From Brucella pseudogrignonensis (GTDB lineage Bacteria > Pseudomonadota > Alphaproteobacteria > Rhizobiales > Rhizobiaceae), in NCBI RefSeq assembly GCF_002252525.1, contig NZ_NNRM01000020.1, forward strand, positions 62,001-126,000: 64,000 nt of DNA. Reading direction: 5' to 3'. Both the position numbers and the translations under genes were made by a program. The notes under the pieces were generated by a model. That model had not been told where the DNA came from. It made no database searches and saw nothing but the letters and a program-made list of their open reading frames with translations. This document shows, one piece after another, positions 7,923 to 16,295 of the stretch; the first letter of the stretch is position 1; each line of letters opens with the position of its first letter.

Positions 7923-8837
7923 ATGGATACCCTCACACGTATGCGCGCATTCATCGACGTGGTCGAAGCGGAAGGTTTTTCGGCTGCGGCGCGAAAGATC
8001 GGACGCTCCAAGGCGCTGCTTTCCAAATATGTGCGTGAACTTGAAGACGAGCTTGGCGCCCGTCTTTTGAACCGCACCACGCGCCAGTTCTCGCTGACAG
8101 AAGCCGGACACACCTATTATCACCGCGCTGTAGAGATCATCCGCGAGATCGACGCGCTTCAGGATGCCGTCAGCGAAACAAGTTCAGACGCGCGCGGACG
8201 CATCAAGCTTTCAGCGCCGCGTACCTTTGCCGATGCGGTGATCGGGCAATCGCTGATCGATTTCTGTCTTGCCCATCCGGAAATCGTGCTCGACGTGCGG
8301 CTGGATGATCGTTTCGTTGATATGGTGGAAGAAGGCTTCGACCTTGCAATCCGCATCACGCGTTTGCAGGATTCCTCGCTCATTGCAAAAAGGCTGTCAC
8401 CGTTCCATTCCGTTTTGTGCGGTGCGCCAGAGCTGATTGCGCGCGTTGGCAAGCCCGAACGCCCGGAAGATCTGCACGATAAGCCCTGCATCATCGACAC
8501 CAATGCCCGCTCACGCAACAACTGGCATTTCCGCAATACCGACGGCTCGATGATGACGGTGACAGTCAATGGCCCCATCGAAGTCAACAGTCCGGTTGCG
8601 ACCAAGACGGCCGCCATTGCCGGACTTGGATTTTGCTCGCTTCCAGCCTTTATTGCTGAAGAAGAGATTGAGCGCGGCAGGCTCATTCCCTGCCTCGATG
8701 AATTCATCGTAAGGGATGGCGGCATCTATGCGGTCTATCCGCATCGTCGCTATTTGCCAGCCAAAATCCGCGCTCTCGTCGACTTTCTGACCCAGTGGTT
8801 CAAGGAACGCGAAATGCAGGGCGACACAAAACTGTAA
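7923..8837 (+). CDS. LysR-family transcriptional regulator
   Basis: 304 residues: an N-terminal winged helix-turn-helix at about 5-65 (Phe-Ser-Ala-Ala-Ala-Arg-Lys-Ile-Gly-Arg-Ser-Lys) and a type-2 periplasmic-binding-like effector domain from about 90 onward. It belongs to the CrgA-like branch, judging by the Ser-Ala-Pro-Arg-Thr-Phe-Ala start of the effector domain. The ATG has AGGACTAGACC in front, which overlaps the amidase stop. LysR genes are more often divergent from their target; here the gene is in series with the amidase, so it may regulate the amidase operon itself. The effector is unknown. Confidence 0.85.
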   Translation: MDTLTRMRAFIDVVEAEGFSAAARKIGRSKALLSKYVRELEDELGARLLNRTTRQFSLTEAGHTYYHRAVEIIREIDALQDAVSETSSDARGRIKLSAPRTFADAVIGQSLIDFCLAHPEIVLDVRLDDRFVDMVEEGFDLAIRITRLQDSSLIAKRLSPFHSVLCGAPELIARVGKPERPEDLHDKPCIIDTNARSRNNWHFRNTDGSMMTVTVNGPIEVNSPVATKTAAIAGLGFCSLPAFIAEEEIERGRLIPCLDEFIVRDGGIYAVYPHRRYLPAKIRALVDFLTQWFKEREMQGDTKL

Positions 8838-8931
8838 AAGATCACGGTATAAAAGGCGGCGCTTGCGTCACTTGTCCTACTTTTGCCGCCTTCACCCTTA
8901 TGCCTTGCAGATGAATTCACGGAACCAGTAT

Positions 8932-9612
8932 ATGCTTGATTTGCGCTCATGGCTGAAAAGCCCCCTTGGCCTTGCCGTAACACTGGCGACAGTGTTTGCG
9001 CCTCTGGCCGCGAGTGCGCACCCGCATGTCTTTGCCGATGCAAGGCTTGAACTGACAATTGCACCGGACGGCACCGTGGAAAAACTCGCCCATATCTGGC
9101 GTTTTGATGATGTGTTTTCATCAACGGTTCTGATGGAGTTTGATAAGAATGGCGATTTGCAGCTCGATAAGAACGAGCTGATCGACCTTGGCCATGTCAT
9201 CAACAGCTCCATCGCCGAGTTCAAATATTTCCAGACCGTGCTTGCCGATGGCAAGGATGTTAAAATGGCGCGTCCGAAAGATCTGGCAGCTGACTTCTCC
9301 GATAATCATCTGATGATCGTTTTCACCAGCAAGCCTGAAAAGCCGCTAAAGCTTGAACCGGGACACAAGGTCAGTTTCGGCGTTTACGATCCGACCTTTT
9401 ATACGGCGATCGACTATGTGAGCGATAATGAGCTGGTCGTCAAAGGTCTGCCTGCAGGCTGCAAGTCTGAGGTCATTCGCCCTAATCCCGATGAAGCGCT
9501 TGCGCAAAATCAGGGAACCCTGACCGAAGCCTTTTTCAATGATCCGGCAGGCACAGACATGTCGAAGATTTTCGCCACGCGCCTTGAGATAGACTGCGAG
9601 AAAAAAGGATAA
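8932..9612 (+). CDS. DUF1007 family periplasmic protein, nickel/cobalt export partner
   Basis: About 226 residues from the preferred ATG (MLDLRSW...), which has GGAA 8 bases upstream. A signal peptide at about 1-31 ends in Ala-Ser-Ala, and the mature protein begins His-Pro-His-Val-Phe-Ala-Asp-Ala, the hallmark of DUF1007; the N-terminal His-x-His may bind metal. The gene is 8 bases ahead of a NicO-family transporter, the usual pairing of this family, and probably forms an operon with it. The molecular role of DUF1007 is not established; a part in metal delivery or assembly is inferred from the pairing. Confidence 0.8.
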   Translation: MLDLRSWLKSPLGLAVTLATVFAPLAASAHPHVFADARLELTIAPDGTVEKLAHIWRFDDVFSSTVLMEFDKNGDLQLDKNELIDLGHVINSSIAEFKYFQTVLADGKDVKMARPKDLAADFSDNHLMIVFTSKPEKPLKLEPGHKVSFGVYDPTFYTAIDYVSDNELVVKGLPAGCKSEVIRPNPDEALAQNQGTLTEAFFNDPAGTDMSKIFATRLEIDCEKKG

Positions 9613-9620
9613 TCAGCCTT

Positions 9621-10721
9621 ATGAAGAAAACGGTCCGTTTCATTCTCACAGTCAGCCTCGTGATGATTGCCGCCCAGGCTTGGGCGCAATCATCTCTGGG
9701 CATCGGTGCCAATGAAGTCGCCATGAAACCGACCGGACCTTTTGCGCATATCATTCTCTGGATGAATGAACAGCAGCGCAACTTCTATCTCGCCATGACA
9801 ACCGCGCTCAAAGCCATGCGGGAAGACCCATGGCAGGCATCCGTGCTTATCGGCCTTTCCTTTGTTTACGGCATCTTCCATGCCGCCGGCCCCGGCCATG
9901 GCAAGGCGGTCATTTCGTCTTACATGATCGCCAATGAAACGGCATTGAGACGCGGTATTTTCCTGTCTTTCGTCTCATCGCTGCTGCAGGCAATCATGGC
10001 GGTGTTTGTGGTGGGACTGGCCTGGCTTGTGCTGCGTGGCACCGGCATTTCGATGAACCAGACCGCTCGCTATATGGAAATTGCCAGCTTCGCGCTGGTG
10101 CTGTTCTTTGGCCTGTGGTTGCTTGCACGCAAATTGCCGCTTCTGTTCAAGAAGCGTGACAGTGCCGAGCCTTCCCCGACAAGCGCGCTTTTTGCAGCAG
10201 CGCCTCAAACGGCAATGGCCAGCGGTCCAGCCTGGCAGGGCAGCGTTTCACAAAGCACGCGTGCGCTCGGCACCACCAACACGGTCAAGCTCAACTACAA
10301 GCCTGCCAATGCCGCGGCCGATCACGTCTTCATCGGTGAGGGTGATATCTGTGCCGATTGCGGCAACGCCCATATTGCCGACCCATCTACGCTCGGCGAC
10401 GACTTCAACTGGAAGACGGCATGGTCGGCGATTTTCTCTGTCGGCCTGCGCCCATGCTCCGGCGCGCTGATCGTGCTCACCTTCGCGCTTCTCAATGGTC
10501 TGATGGTTGGTGGCTTGCTCTCGGTCTTCGCGATGGCCTTTGGCACATTTCTGACCGTCGCATTTCTCGCTACCCTGGCCGTAACCGCCAAGAACACGGC
10601 ATTGCGCTTTGCAGGCAGCAGCGCCATGTCCGGTCGCTTGAAAGCGGCGATTGAAGTAGGCGCAGCACTGTTTATTGCGTTGACCGGCGCCCTGCTGCTT
10701 AGTGCTGCACTCGTAGGTTAG
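9621..10721 (+). CDS. NicO-family nickel/cobalt transporter (probable exporter)
   Basis: 366 residues with an N-terminal signal-like segment ending Ala-Gln-Ala-Trp-Ala, then six or so membrane segments. The family motif His-Ala-Ala-Gly-Pro-Gly-His-Gly-Lys-Ala lies near residue 90, and a second conserved Gly-Leu-Arg-Pro-Cys-Ser-Gly-Ala motif near residue 275. A long loop between them carries Cys-Ala-Asp-Cys-Gly-Asn-Ala-His, a likely metal site, instead of the His-rich loop of RcnA. It forms an operon with the DUF1007 gene. It probably exports Ni(II) or Co(II) from the cytoplasm; import cannot be excluded from sequence alone. The stop overlaps that of the convergent gene. Confidence 0.85.
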   Translation: MKKTVRFILTVSLVMIAAQAWAQSSLGIGANEVAMKPTGPFAHIILWMNEQQRNFYLAMTTALKAMREDPWQASVLIGLSFVYGIFHAAGPGHGKAVISSYMIANETALRRGIFLSFVSSLLQAIMAVFVVGLAWLVLRGTGISMNQTARYMEIASFALVLFFGLWLLARKLPLLFKKRDSAEPSPTSALFAAAPQTAMASGPAWQGSVSQSTRALGTTNTVKLNYKPANAAADHVFIGEGDICADCGNAHIADPSTLGDDFNWKTAWSAIFSVGLRPCSGALIVLTFALLNGLMVGGLLSVFAMAFGTFLTVAFLATLAVTAKNTALRFAGSSAMSGRLKAAIEVGAALFIALTGALLLSAALVG

Positions 10722-10924
10722 TCCTTATTCTGGCGGCGCGAACGCAGCCAGAATATGCCAAAGAAGCTGAGTACGAAGAGTATCCCGAAAATAACCGCTG
10801 CGATGTGCGAGCGTTCGCCAAGCGCGATCATGATGGTTGGCAAATAATACGCAAGAACGCCAAAACCAACCAGGATAATGGCTGCGGCAATTGCCGGATT
10901 GCTCTTCTTCGGTTCAGCCGCCAA
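10718..10924 (-). CDS. small two-helix membrane protein
   Basis: 68 residues: a short charged N-terminus (Ala-Glu-Pro-Lys-Lys-Ser), two hydrophobic helices at about 12-33 and 40-60, and a basic C-terminus (Arg-Ser-Arg-Arg-Gln-Asn-Lys-Asp). I do not recognise the family. Its ATG overlaps the end of the acetyltransferase gene by 11 bases, so it is translationally coupled to it, and its stop overlaps that of the convergent NicO gene. Composition and coupling support a real gene. Confidence 0.65.
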   Translation of the reverse strand: MAAEPKKSNPAIAAAIILVGFGVLAYYLPTIMIALGERSHIAAVIFGILFVLSFFGIFWLRSRRQNKD

Positions 10925-11591
10925 TGCGAAAATCCTCTAATCTTCTGATCTGCTGACCGTCACTATCAAAGTTTGTCGGCGCAAGCCATGCCTGATAAGC
11001 TTGTTTCAGCGCTGGCCATTCGCTGTCGATGATTGAAAACCATGCGGTATCGCGGTTGTTGCCCTTTGTCACCATATGCTGGCGGAAAGTGCCTTCAAAC
11101 TGGAAGCCGAAACGTTCCGCTGCGCGCTTGGACGGCGCGTTTTTATCATTGCACTTCCACTCATAGCGGCGATAGCCAAGCTCATCAAAAATATACTGCA
11201 TGAACAGGAACTGCGCTTCGGTGGCAGCCGGTTTACGCGAGATGAGCGGTCCCCAATAGATGTTCCCGATCTCGATGGCACCATGAGCCGGATCAATACG
11301 CATCAAGGCCTGACGACCGGCAACCTTGCCGCTGGCCTTGTCGATGACCGCAAAGAATAGAGGATCTTCGCTGCCCGACACCTTTTCGAGCCACGGCTCA
11401 AACGCTTCGCGCGTTGCAGGCGGAACTTCGAACAGCCAGGTAAACCGCTGATCCGCATCCTCAACAGAAGAGGCCGCAAACAGCTCGTCACCGTGCCGGG
11501 CGGCATCCAGTGGTTCGAGCCTGACATACTGGCCTTCCAGCACTTTGTGTTCAGGCTTCGGGCGTGGTGTCCAATCTCGCAAATCAGTCAT
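10914..11591 (-). CDS. RimJ/RimL-type GNAT acetyltransferase
   Basis: 225 residues of the Acetyltransf_3 type: an N-terminal Leu-Glu-Pro-Leu-Asp-Ala segment, Ile-Glu-Ile-Gly-Asn-Ile-Tyr-Trp-Gly-Pro near 125, and Tyr-Arg-Arg-Tyr-Glu-Trp-Lys-Cys-Asp/Asn-Asn near 160 followed by Ser-Lys-Arg-Ala-Ala-Glu-Arg-Phe-Gly-Phe. This set is typical of RimL-like enzymes that modify protein N-termini or small amines; the substrate is unknown. It lies 68 bases after modC on the same strand. A 7-bp hairpin in front of it covers the ribosome site. Confidence 0.85.
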   Translation of the reverse strand: MTDLRDWTPRPKPEHKVLEGQYVRLEPLDAARHGDELFAASSVEDADQRFTWLFEVPPATREAFEPWLEKVSGSEDPLFFAVIDKASGKVAGRQALMRIDPAHGAIEIGNIYWGPLISRKPAATEAQFLFMQYIFDELGYRRYEWKCNDKNAPSKRAAERFGFQFEGTFRQHMVTKGNNRDTAWFSIIDSEWPALKQAYQAWLAPTNFDSDGQQIRRLEDFRIGG

Positions 11592-11594
11592 TTA

Positions 11595-11623
11595 ATGCTC
11601 CCATCTAATAGAGACAGGAGCAT
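11595..11623 (-). promoter_or_regulatory. hairpin covering the acetyltransferase ribosome site
   Basis: On the minus strand ATGCTCC (11617-11623) pairs with GGAGCAT (11595-11601) around a 15-base loop. The second arm contains the GGGAG site that lies 8 bases before the ATG at 11591. Folding would hide the site, so translation may depend on structure opening. Confidence 0.35.
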
Positions 11624-11659
11624 AAAAGGTGGATTACGCAAACAGGAAAATTGTCACCC

Positions 11660-12739
11660 TCATTTCTCTCTTATTGCGGCACGATCCACGGAGACAGCTT
11701 TGACGAGCGCCACGACCTGATCGCCCACTGCAAGGCCCAGATCATCGACCGAACGCCGCGTCAGTCGCGCACCCAGACGCCGCCCCTGAAAGTCGAGCGC
11801 GACGTGAGCATTCGGCCCTTCTCCCGCTTCAATCGCCACAATGGAAACCGGCAGCACGTTGCGGATACTGATCGCATCAGGTGCCTTGCGCGCAATGGAG
11901 ACATCGCGTGCGCGAACCCGAAGGCGCACATGCATGTTCTGTTTAAGCCCGGCATCGCTGAGCTGGAATGTCGTCCCGCCAAGATCGATTTCGGCAAGCT
12001 TGTAGCGCTCATCATAAGCTGAAACCGAGCCTTCAAGCAGCACGCCAGCGCCCTCGCCGTCCCCATCAATCAGCGGGAAAATCTCGGCAGCTTCGCCACT
12101 GGCTTTCACCTTGCCGCCCGATAGCAGAACGATTTCATCGGCAAGCCGCGCAACCTCGTCAATCTCGTGGCTGACATAGACGATCGGCACATGGCTTTCA
12201 TCACGAAGCCGCTCGATAAATGGTAAAATCTCCTGCCTTCGTGCATGATCCAGCGAGGACAGCGGCTCATCCAGCAGCAAAAGTGCCGGATCAGACAAAA
12301 GCGCACGACCAATGGCCACACGCTGGCGTTCGCCGCCCGAAAGAGTTGCCGGACGACGATCCAAGAGGTGATCGATGCCAAGCAGCGCCACAACCTCGTC
12401 AAAGCTGCGGCTGTTCTGGCGTTTTCCGGCCCAGCGCGCATAAGTGAGGTTTCGCTTCACACTCATATGCGGAAACAGCCGCGCTTCCTGAAACACATAG
12501 CCGATACGGCGTTTTTCAGGTGGCAGGTTGATACCCTTTTCGGCATCGAATAGCGTGAAATCACCGACGGCGATGCGCCCGCTTTCCGGACGCAGTGTTC
12601 CGGCAATCATCTTGAGAAGCGTTGTTTTGCCAGCGCCCGAATGGCCAAACAGAGCCGTAACACCCCAACGGGCGGCAAAATCTGCTTCGACCGCGAATTT
12701 GCCATTGCGGCCAGCGACGGAAACTTCAAGACCGCTCAT
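11660..12739 (-). CDS. modC: molybdate ABC transporter ATP-binding protein
   Basis: 359 residues. Walker A is Gly-His-Ser-Gly-Ala-Gly-Lys-Thr-Thr at 32-40; the signature Leu-Ser-Gly-Gly-Glu-Arg-Gln-Arg-Val and Walker B Leu-Leu-Leu-Leu-Asp-Glu-Pro follow. A C-terminal Mop/TOBE oxyanion-binding domain starts near 290. The chosen ATG overlaps the modB stop as ATGA and has GGGAG 8 bases upstream; an ATG 33 bases earlier lies inside modB. It powers molybdate import with ModB and ModA, feeding molybdenum-cofactor enzymes. Confidence 0.95.
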   Translation of the reverse strand: MSGLEVSVAGRNGKFAVEADFAARWGVTALFGHSGAGKTTLLKMIAGTLRPESGRIAVGDFTLFDAEKGINLPPEKRRIGYVFQEARLFPHMSVKRNLTYARWAGKRQNSRSFDEVVALLGIDHLLDRRPATLSGGERQRVAIGRALLSDPALLLLDEPLSSLDHARRQEILPFIERLRDESHVPIVYVSHEIDEVARLADEIVLLSGGKVKASGEAAEIFPLIDGDGEGAGVLLEGSVSAYDERYKLAEIDLGGTTFQLSDAGLKQNMHVRLRVRARDVSIARKAPDAISIRNVLPVSIVAIEAGEGPNAHVALDFQGRRLGARLTRRSVDDLGLAVGDQVVALVKAVSVDRAAIREK

Positions 12740-13419
12740 TTCGCTTCTCCCGCCAGCCTGCGCTGCAACCATTCAGACAACACCACGGCAGCAATGGAAA
12801 TGGCTGCAGAAATCGCAATCAGACGGAAAGCTTCGGCGTCGCCTGTCGGCGTCTGCAAAAGCGCATAGATCGCCAGCGAAAGGGTCTGCGTTTCGCCCGG
12901 AATGTTGGAAACAAAGGTGATGGTCGCGCCGAACTCGCCGAGCGCCTTGGCAAAGCCAAGCACCGCACCCGCCAGAATGCCCGGCAGCAAGGGCGGCAAA
13001 ATCACCGTGAAAAAAGCAATAAACCTGTTGGCGCCCAGCGTGCGCGCCGCTTCCTCAAGCCCACGATCAAGCCCTTCAATCGAAAGGCGAATAGGGCGAA
13101 CAAGCAATGGAAACGCCATGACGCCTGCAGCAAGAGCTGCACCGGTCCAGCGGAAGGAGAAGGAAAGGCCAAGCCATTCCTGCAACGGCGCCCCAAGCGC
13201 ACCACGCGATCCAAACAGGATCAGCAGAAGATAACCTGTCACCACCGGCGGCAGAACCAGCGGCATGGTGACAATAGCCTGTACCAGAGACTTGCCCGGA
13301 AAATTAAACCGGGCAAGAATCCACGCAACAAGAAAGGCAATTGGCAGAGCGACAACAATAGCGATCCCGGCAACCCGGAGCGACAGAGCAACAATCTGCC
13401 AGACATTGCCTTCCATCAT
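12736..13419 (-). CDS. modB: molybdate ABC transporter permease
   Basis: 227 residues with five to six membrane segments. The inner-membrane loop that contacts ModC carries the EAA motif Glu-Glu-Ala-Ala-Arg-Thr-Leu-Gly-Ala near 140. Its ATG shares one base with the modA stop (TAATG) and its own stop overlaps modC, so modA-modB-modC is a tightly coupled operon. Length and motif match the ModB family. Confidence 0.95.
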   Translation of the reverse strand: MMEGNVWQIVALSLRVAGIAIVVALPIAFLVAWILARFNFPGKSLVQAIVTMPLVLPPVVTGYLLLILFGSRGALGAPLQEWLGLSFSFRWTGAALAAGVMAFPLLVRPIRLSIEGLDRGLEEAARTLGANRFIAFFTVILPPLLPGILAGAVLGFAKALGEFGATITFVSNIPGETQTLSLAIYALLQTPTGDAEAFRLIAISAAISIAAVVLSEWLQRRLAGEAK

Positions 13420-14174
13420 TACTGAGCGGCCTCTGCAGCGCCTACAAAGCCCTTGTCCTTGATGATCGCCTGACCGGCATCGCTTTCAAGAAACGCAAGG
13501 AATGCCTTGGCAGCATCATTTTCGTTCTTTGCAATCAGTGCTGCAGGATAAAGGATCGGGGCGTGGCTCGAAGCCGGGAAGCGATAGGCTTCAACGAGTT
13601 CAGGCGCAGCCGCACGATCCGACGCATAGACGATTGCAGCCTTCACTTCGGCGCGGCTCACATATTGCAGTGCAACGCGCACGTTTTCGGTGAAAACGGC
13701 GTTCTTTTCGATGTCTTTCCAGATATCGAGCTTTTCAAGCGCTGCCTTGCCATATTTGCCAGCAGGAACGTTCGACGGATCACCCATTGCAAAACGACCA
13801 GCGCTGAGCAGTTCCTTGGCTTCACCCTTCGGCGTTTCCTTCTGCGTTGCAATCACCAGCGCGTTGCCCGCAATCACCTTGCGCGATGCCTTGTCGATCA
13901 GGTCGGCTTTCTCGACATAATCCATCCAATCGAGATCGGCAGAAATGAAAATCTGTGCCGGAGCACCCTGCTCGATCTGCTTTGCCAGAACCGAAGACGA
14001 AGCAAAGGAAGCCACAACTTCCGTGCCGTCCTTGGCCTTGATCTGCTTGGCGGCTTCCTCGATCACATCCTTCATGCTGGCTGCAGCAAAGACCGTGACC
14101 TTTTCGGCAGCATGAGCAACCGATGCAGCACCGGCTGCAACCGTAATAAGAAACGCAGCGATAAGTTTTTTCAT
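13419..14174 (-). CDS. modA: molybdate-binding periplasmic protein
   Basis: 251 residues from the ATG with a GGAGG site 6 bases upstream (MKKLIAAF...). A signal peptide of about 22 residues ends Val-Ala-His-Ala. The mature protein opens with Val-Thr-Val-Phe-Ala-Ala-Ala-Ser-Met-Lys, the ModA oxyanion-binding Ser region, with further binding residues at Phe-Ala-Ser-Ser-Ser and Val-Ala-Leu-Gln-Tyr-Val. It captures molybdate (or tungstate) for ModBC. First gene of the operon. Confidence 0.95.
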   Translation of the reverse strand: MKKLIAAFLITVAAGAASVAHAAEKVTVFAAASMKDVIEEAAKQIKAKDGTEVVASFASSSVLAKQIEQGAPAQIFISADLDWMDYVEKADLIDKASRKVIAGNALVIATQKETPKGEAKELLSAGRFAMGDPSNVPAGKYGKAALEKLDIWKDIEKNAVFTENVRVALQYVSRAEVKAAIVYASDRAAAPELVEAYRFPASSHAPILYPAALIAKNENDAAKAFLAFLESDAGQAIIKDKGFVGAAEAAQ

Positions 14175-14530
14175 TGTCGACCTCCATAGAGCCCGTATTT
14201 CGGGCAAACATCATCACACGCCGGAAAAAATCCGCCGCCGTTTGTTCGAGCATCAAGACCTGTCGAGATGCTCAACTTGCGATGATGGGTATGATGGAGG
14301 CAAACGCGACCCGGATGCCGTCAGACCCTTTTCACACGGGCGTCCATCCAAAAGCCGCCCAGAATTTCCGTAACGAATTCATATCGTTCCGAAAACATGG
14401 CCACCTTAAAGGGGAGTATTAGCTTTGGCTAGTGCTGATAAGAATGATGCGGCAAAAAGGGCCGCATCATCAAAGCGCATCCCGAAAAGTGTGAAGCGGT
14501 TTTCGGACTAAGATGCGCGTTCAAAAAAAG
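14175..14530. other. intergenic region upstream of modA
   Basis: Holds the mod promoter region and two palindromes: a 10-bp hairpin ATGATGCGGC/GCCGCATCAT (14444-14470) and a dispersed repeat (14475-14518). The segment AACGA-N7-TCGTT at 14373-14389 is a near-operator, but its arms point opposite to the usual ModE box. On the minus strand a 25-codon ORF (14321-14398) starts at an ATG with AAGGTGG upstream; it could be a leader peptide or chance. Confidence 0.4.
14475..14518. repeat. short palindromic intergenic repeat
   Basis: Arms GCGCATC and GATGCGC enclose a CCGAAAAGTGTGAAGCGG-type core followed by TTTTCGG. It is the same element as at 881-924 in the opposite orientation, and sits between trhO and the mod promoter. 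Confidence 0.85.
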
Positions 14531-15451
14531 TTAGCGCCCGATGTGCTTGTGGCTTGAGCCACGAAGCTTGGCGAGCTTGACCTGCTTTTCGCGCTCCGCG
14601 AAACGAGCGCGATCTTCCGGCGTGCGTTCGTCATAACAACCAGCGCAGGAAATGCCTTCCTCGAAGAACTGCGAAAGCTTGTCTTCTGCAGTGATCGGAC
14701 GGCGGCAGGCGCGGCAAAGCTCGATATCGCTTTCCGTTAGACCATGACCGATTGCCACGCGTTCATCGAACACGAAGCATTCGCCGTTCCACATGCTTTC
14801 TTCTTTTGGCACGTCTTCGAGATATTTCAGAATACCGCCCTTGAGGTGGAAAACATCATCAAAGCCGAGACCCTTGACGAAGGCGGTTGCCTTCTCGCAA
14901 CGGATGCCACCCGTGCAGAACATGGCAATCTTCTTGCCTTCAAGCTTGTCGCGGTTCTGCTCCACCCATTCCGGAAATTCGCGGAATGTTTTGGTGTTCG
15001 GGTCAAGCGCGCCTTCGAAAGTACCAATGGCATATTCATAATCGTTGCGCGTATCGACAACGACCGTATTTTCATCGGCAATCAGCGCGTTCCAATCCTT
15101 GGGCGCAATATATGTGCCAACGCTTTTCAGCGGATCAATGCCATCAACGCCCATGGTGACGATTTCACGCTTCAAACGCACCTTCATGCGATAGAACGGC
15201 ATTTCAGTCGCATTGGAATATTTGAGTTCCGGATTGGCAAGGCCGGGAACTGCAGTAATGTATTTTACGAGCTTTTCGATTGCTTCAGCAGAGCCTGCAA
15301 CCGTGCCATTAATACCCTCTGCTGCAAGCAACAGCGTCCCCTTGATGCCATTCGTGCAGCAAAGTTCGGCCAGCGGCTCGCGCAGGCTTTCATATTGCGG
15401 CAGCGGCGCAAAGCAATAAAGGGCAGCAACAGTAAAAGGTAGATTGCTCAT
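14531..15451 (-). CDS. trhO: tRNA uridine(34) hydroxylase, rhodanese family
   Basis: 306 residues of the TrhO/YceA (UPF0176) family, which hydroxylates uridine 34 in some tRNAs. The N-terminal acylphosphatase-like domain contains [11 protein letters not shown] near 40-50. The rhodanese domain carries the catalytic Cys in [11 protein letters not shown] near 180. A C-terminal Cys-x2-Cys...Cys-x2-Cys zinc-type cluster (near 245-270) is also typical. It is divergent from the muramidase gene; its promoter lies in the 130 bases between them. Confidence 0.9.
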   Translation of the reverse strand: MSNLPFTVAALYCFAPLPQYESLREPLAELCCTNGIKGTLLLAAEGINGTVAGSAEAIEKLVKYITAVPGLANPELKYSNATEMPFYRMKVRLKREIVTMGVDGIDPLKSVGTYIAPKDWNALIADENTVVVDTRNDYEYAIGTFEGALDPNTKTFREFPEWVEQNRDKLEGKKIAMFCTGGIRCEKATAFVKGLGFDDVFHLKGGILKYLEDVPKEESMWNGECFVFDERVAIGHGLTESDIELCRACRRPITAEDKLSQFFEEGISCAGCYDERTPEDRARFAEREKQVKLAKLRGSSHKHIGR

Positions 15452-15581
15452 CGTTCGATCTCTTCCAAATTTCCTTCGAACTAGTCCTCGAACGCGGCAA
15501 ATTCAAGTTATTTATCCCCCTCCTCTCAAGACAAGCGAAAATCCGGCTTCGATAAACGCGGTTTGCAAGAGGAGAAACCTG

Positions 15582-16193
15582 ATGTTCGATACAGAAAGTT
15601 TTGCAGAAATCATCTCATTGGCAAGGCAAGCCGGAATTGATCCGGCAGCGCTTCTGGCTGTGGCTGAAGTGGAAAGTGGCGGTCGCGCGCTTTTCGACAT
15701 TAATGGCAAAAAAGAACCGGCAATACGCTTTGAAGGCCATTATTTCGACCGCAGGCTTGCAGGCCGTATTCGTGATCAGGCGCGTCAAGCCGGATTATCG
15801 GCGCCGGAAGCAGGGCGCGTGCGCAATCCGAAGACCCAGCGCGAACGCTGGCTTTTGCTTGAGCGGGCCGTGTCTATCCATAAGAAGGCGGCGCTTGAAT
15901 CCACCTCATGGGGACTTGGTCAGGTGATGGGCGCCCATTGGGAATGGCTGGGCTATAGCAGCATTGATGAACTGGTGGCGGAAGCGCGCAGTTCTGTCGG
16001 TGGACAGGTCAGACTGATGCTGAATTTCATCGACAAAGCCGGGTTGAAGACAGCACTGGAGCAGAAAGACTGGCGCAATTTCGCACGCCGCTACAACGGG
16101 CCAGCCTTCGCACGCAATCAATATGATAGCCGCATGGCCGCAGCCTTTGAACGCTGGAACCGCAGCATCAGTCATATACTGCAAGCGGCATAA
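15582..16193 (+). CDS. N-acetylmuramidase-domain protein (endolysin-like)
   Basis: 203 residues from the ATG with AGGAGA 7 bases upstream; a longer reading from 15444 has no site and runs into trhO. The single domain resembles the N-acetylmuramidase family (DUF3380): Val-Ala-Glu-Val-Glu-Ser-Gly-Gly near 27-34 holds the probable catalytic Glu, Arg-Phe-Glu-Gly-His-Tyr-Phe follows near 53, and Ser-Thr-Ser-Trp-Gly-Leu-Gly-Gln-Val-Met near 108 is the substrate loop. There is no signal peptide and no peptidoglycan-binding repeat. Such proteins are common as phage endolysins, but no phage genes lie nearby. Confidence 0.7.
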   Translation: MFDTESFAEIISLARQAGIDPAALLAVAEVESGGRALFDINGKKEPAIRFEGHYFDRRLAGRIRDQARQAGLSAPEAGRVRNPKTQRERWLLLERAVSIHKKAALESTSWGLGQVMGAHWEWLGYSSIDELVAEARSSVGGQVRLMLNFIDKAGLKTALEQKDWRNFARRYNGPAFARNQYDSRMAAAFERWNRSISHILQAA

Positions 16194-16295
16194 CGCTACC
16201 GCGCCGCACATCGGTGTTGATGTGCGCGGTAGACAAACAAGGCCATGCACTTTAAATCGATTTTTACACGCACACTCAAGCAGAAGAGCAAGCCC

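Noticed and set aside
14373-14389. ModE operator before modA
   Set aside because: The palindrome AACGA-N7-TCGTT has its arms in the opposite sense to the ModE consensus, and no modE gene is in the window.
15582-16193. Prophage remnant around the muramidase
   Set aside because: Neighbours are trhO and eda, both housekeeping genes; no integrase, attachment repeat or other phage gene is visible.
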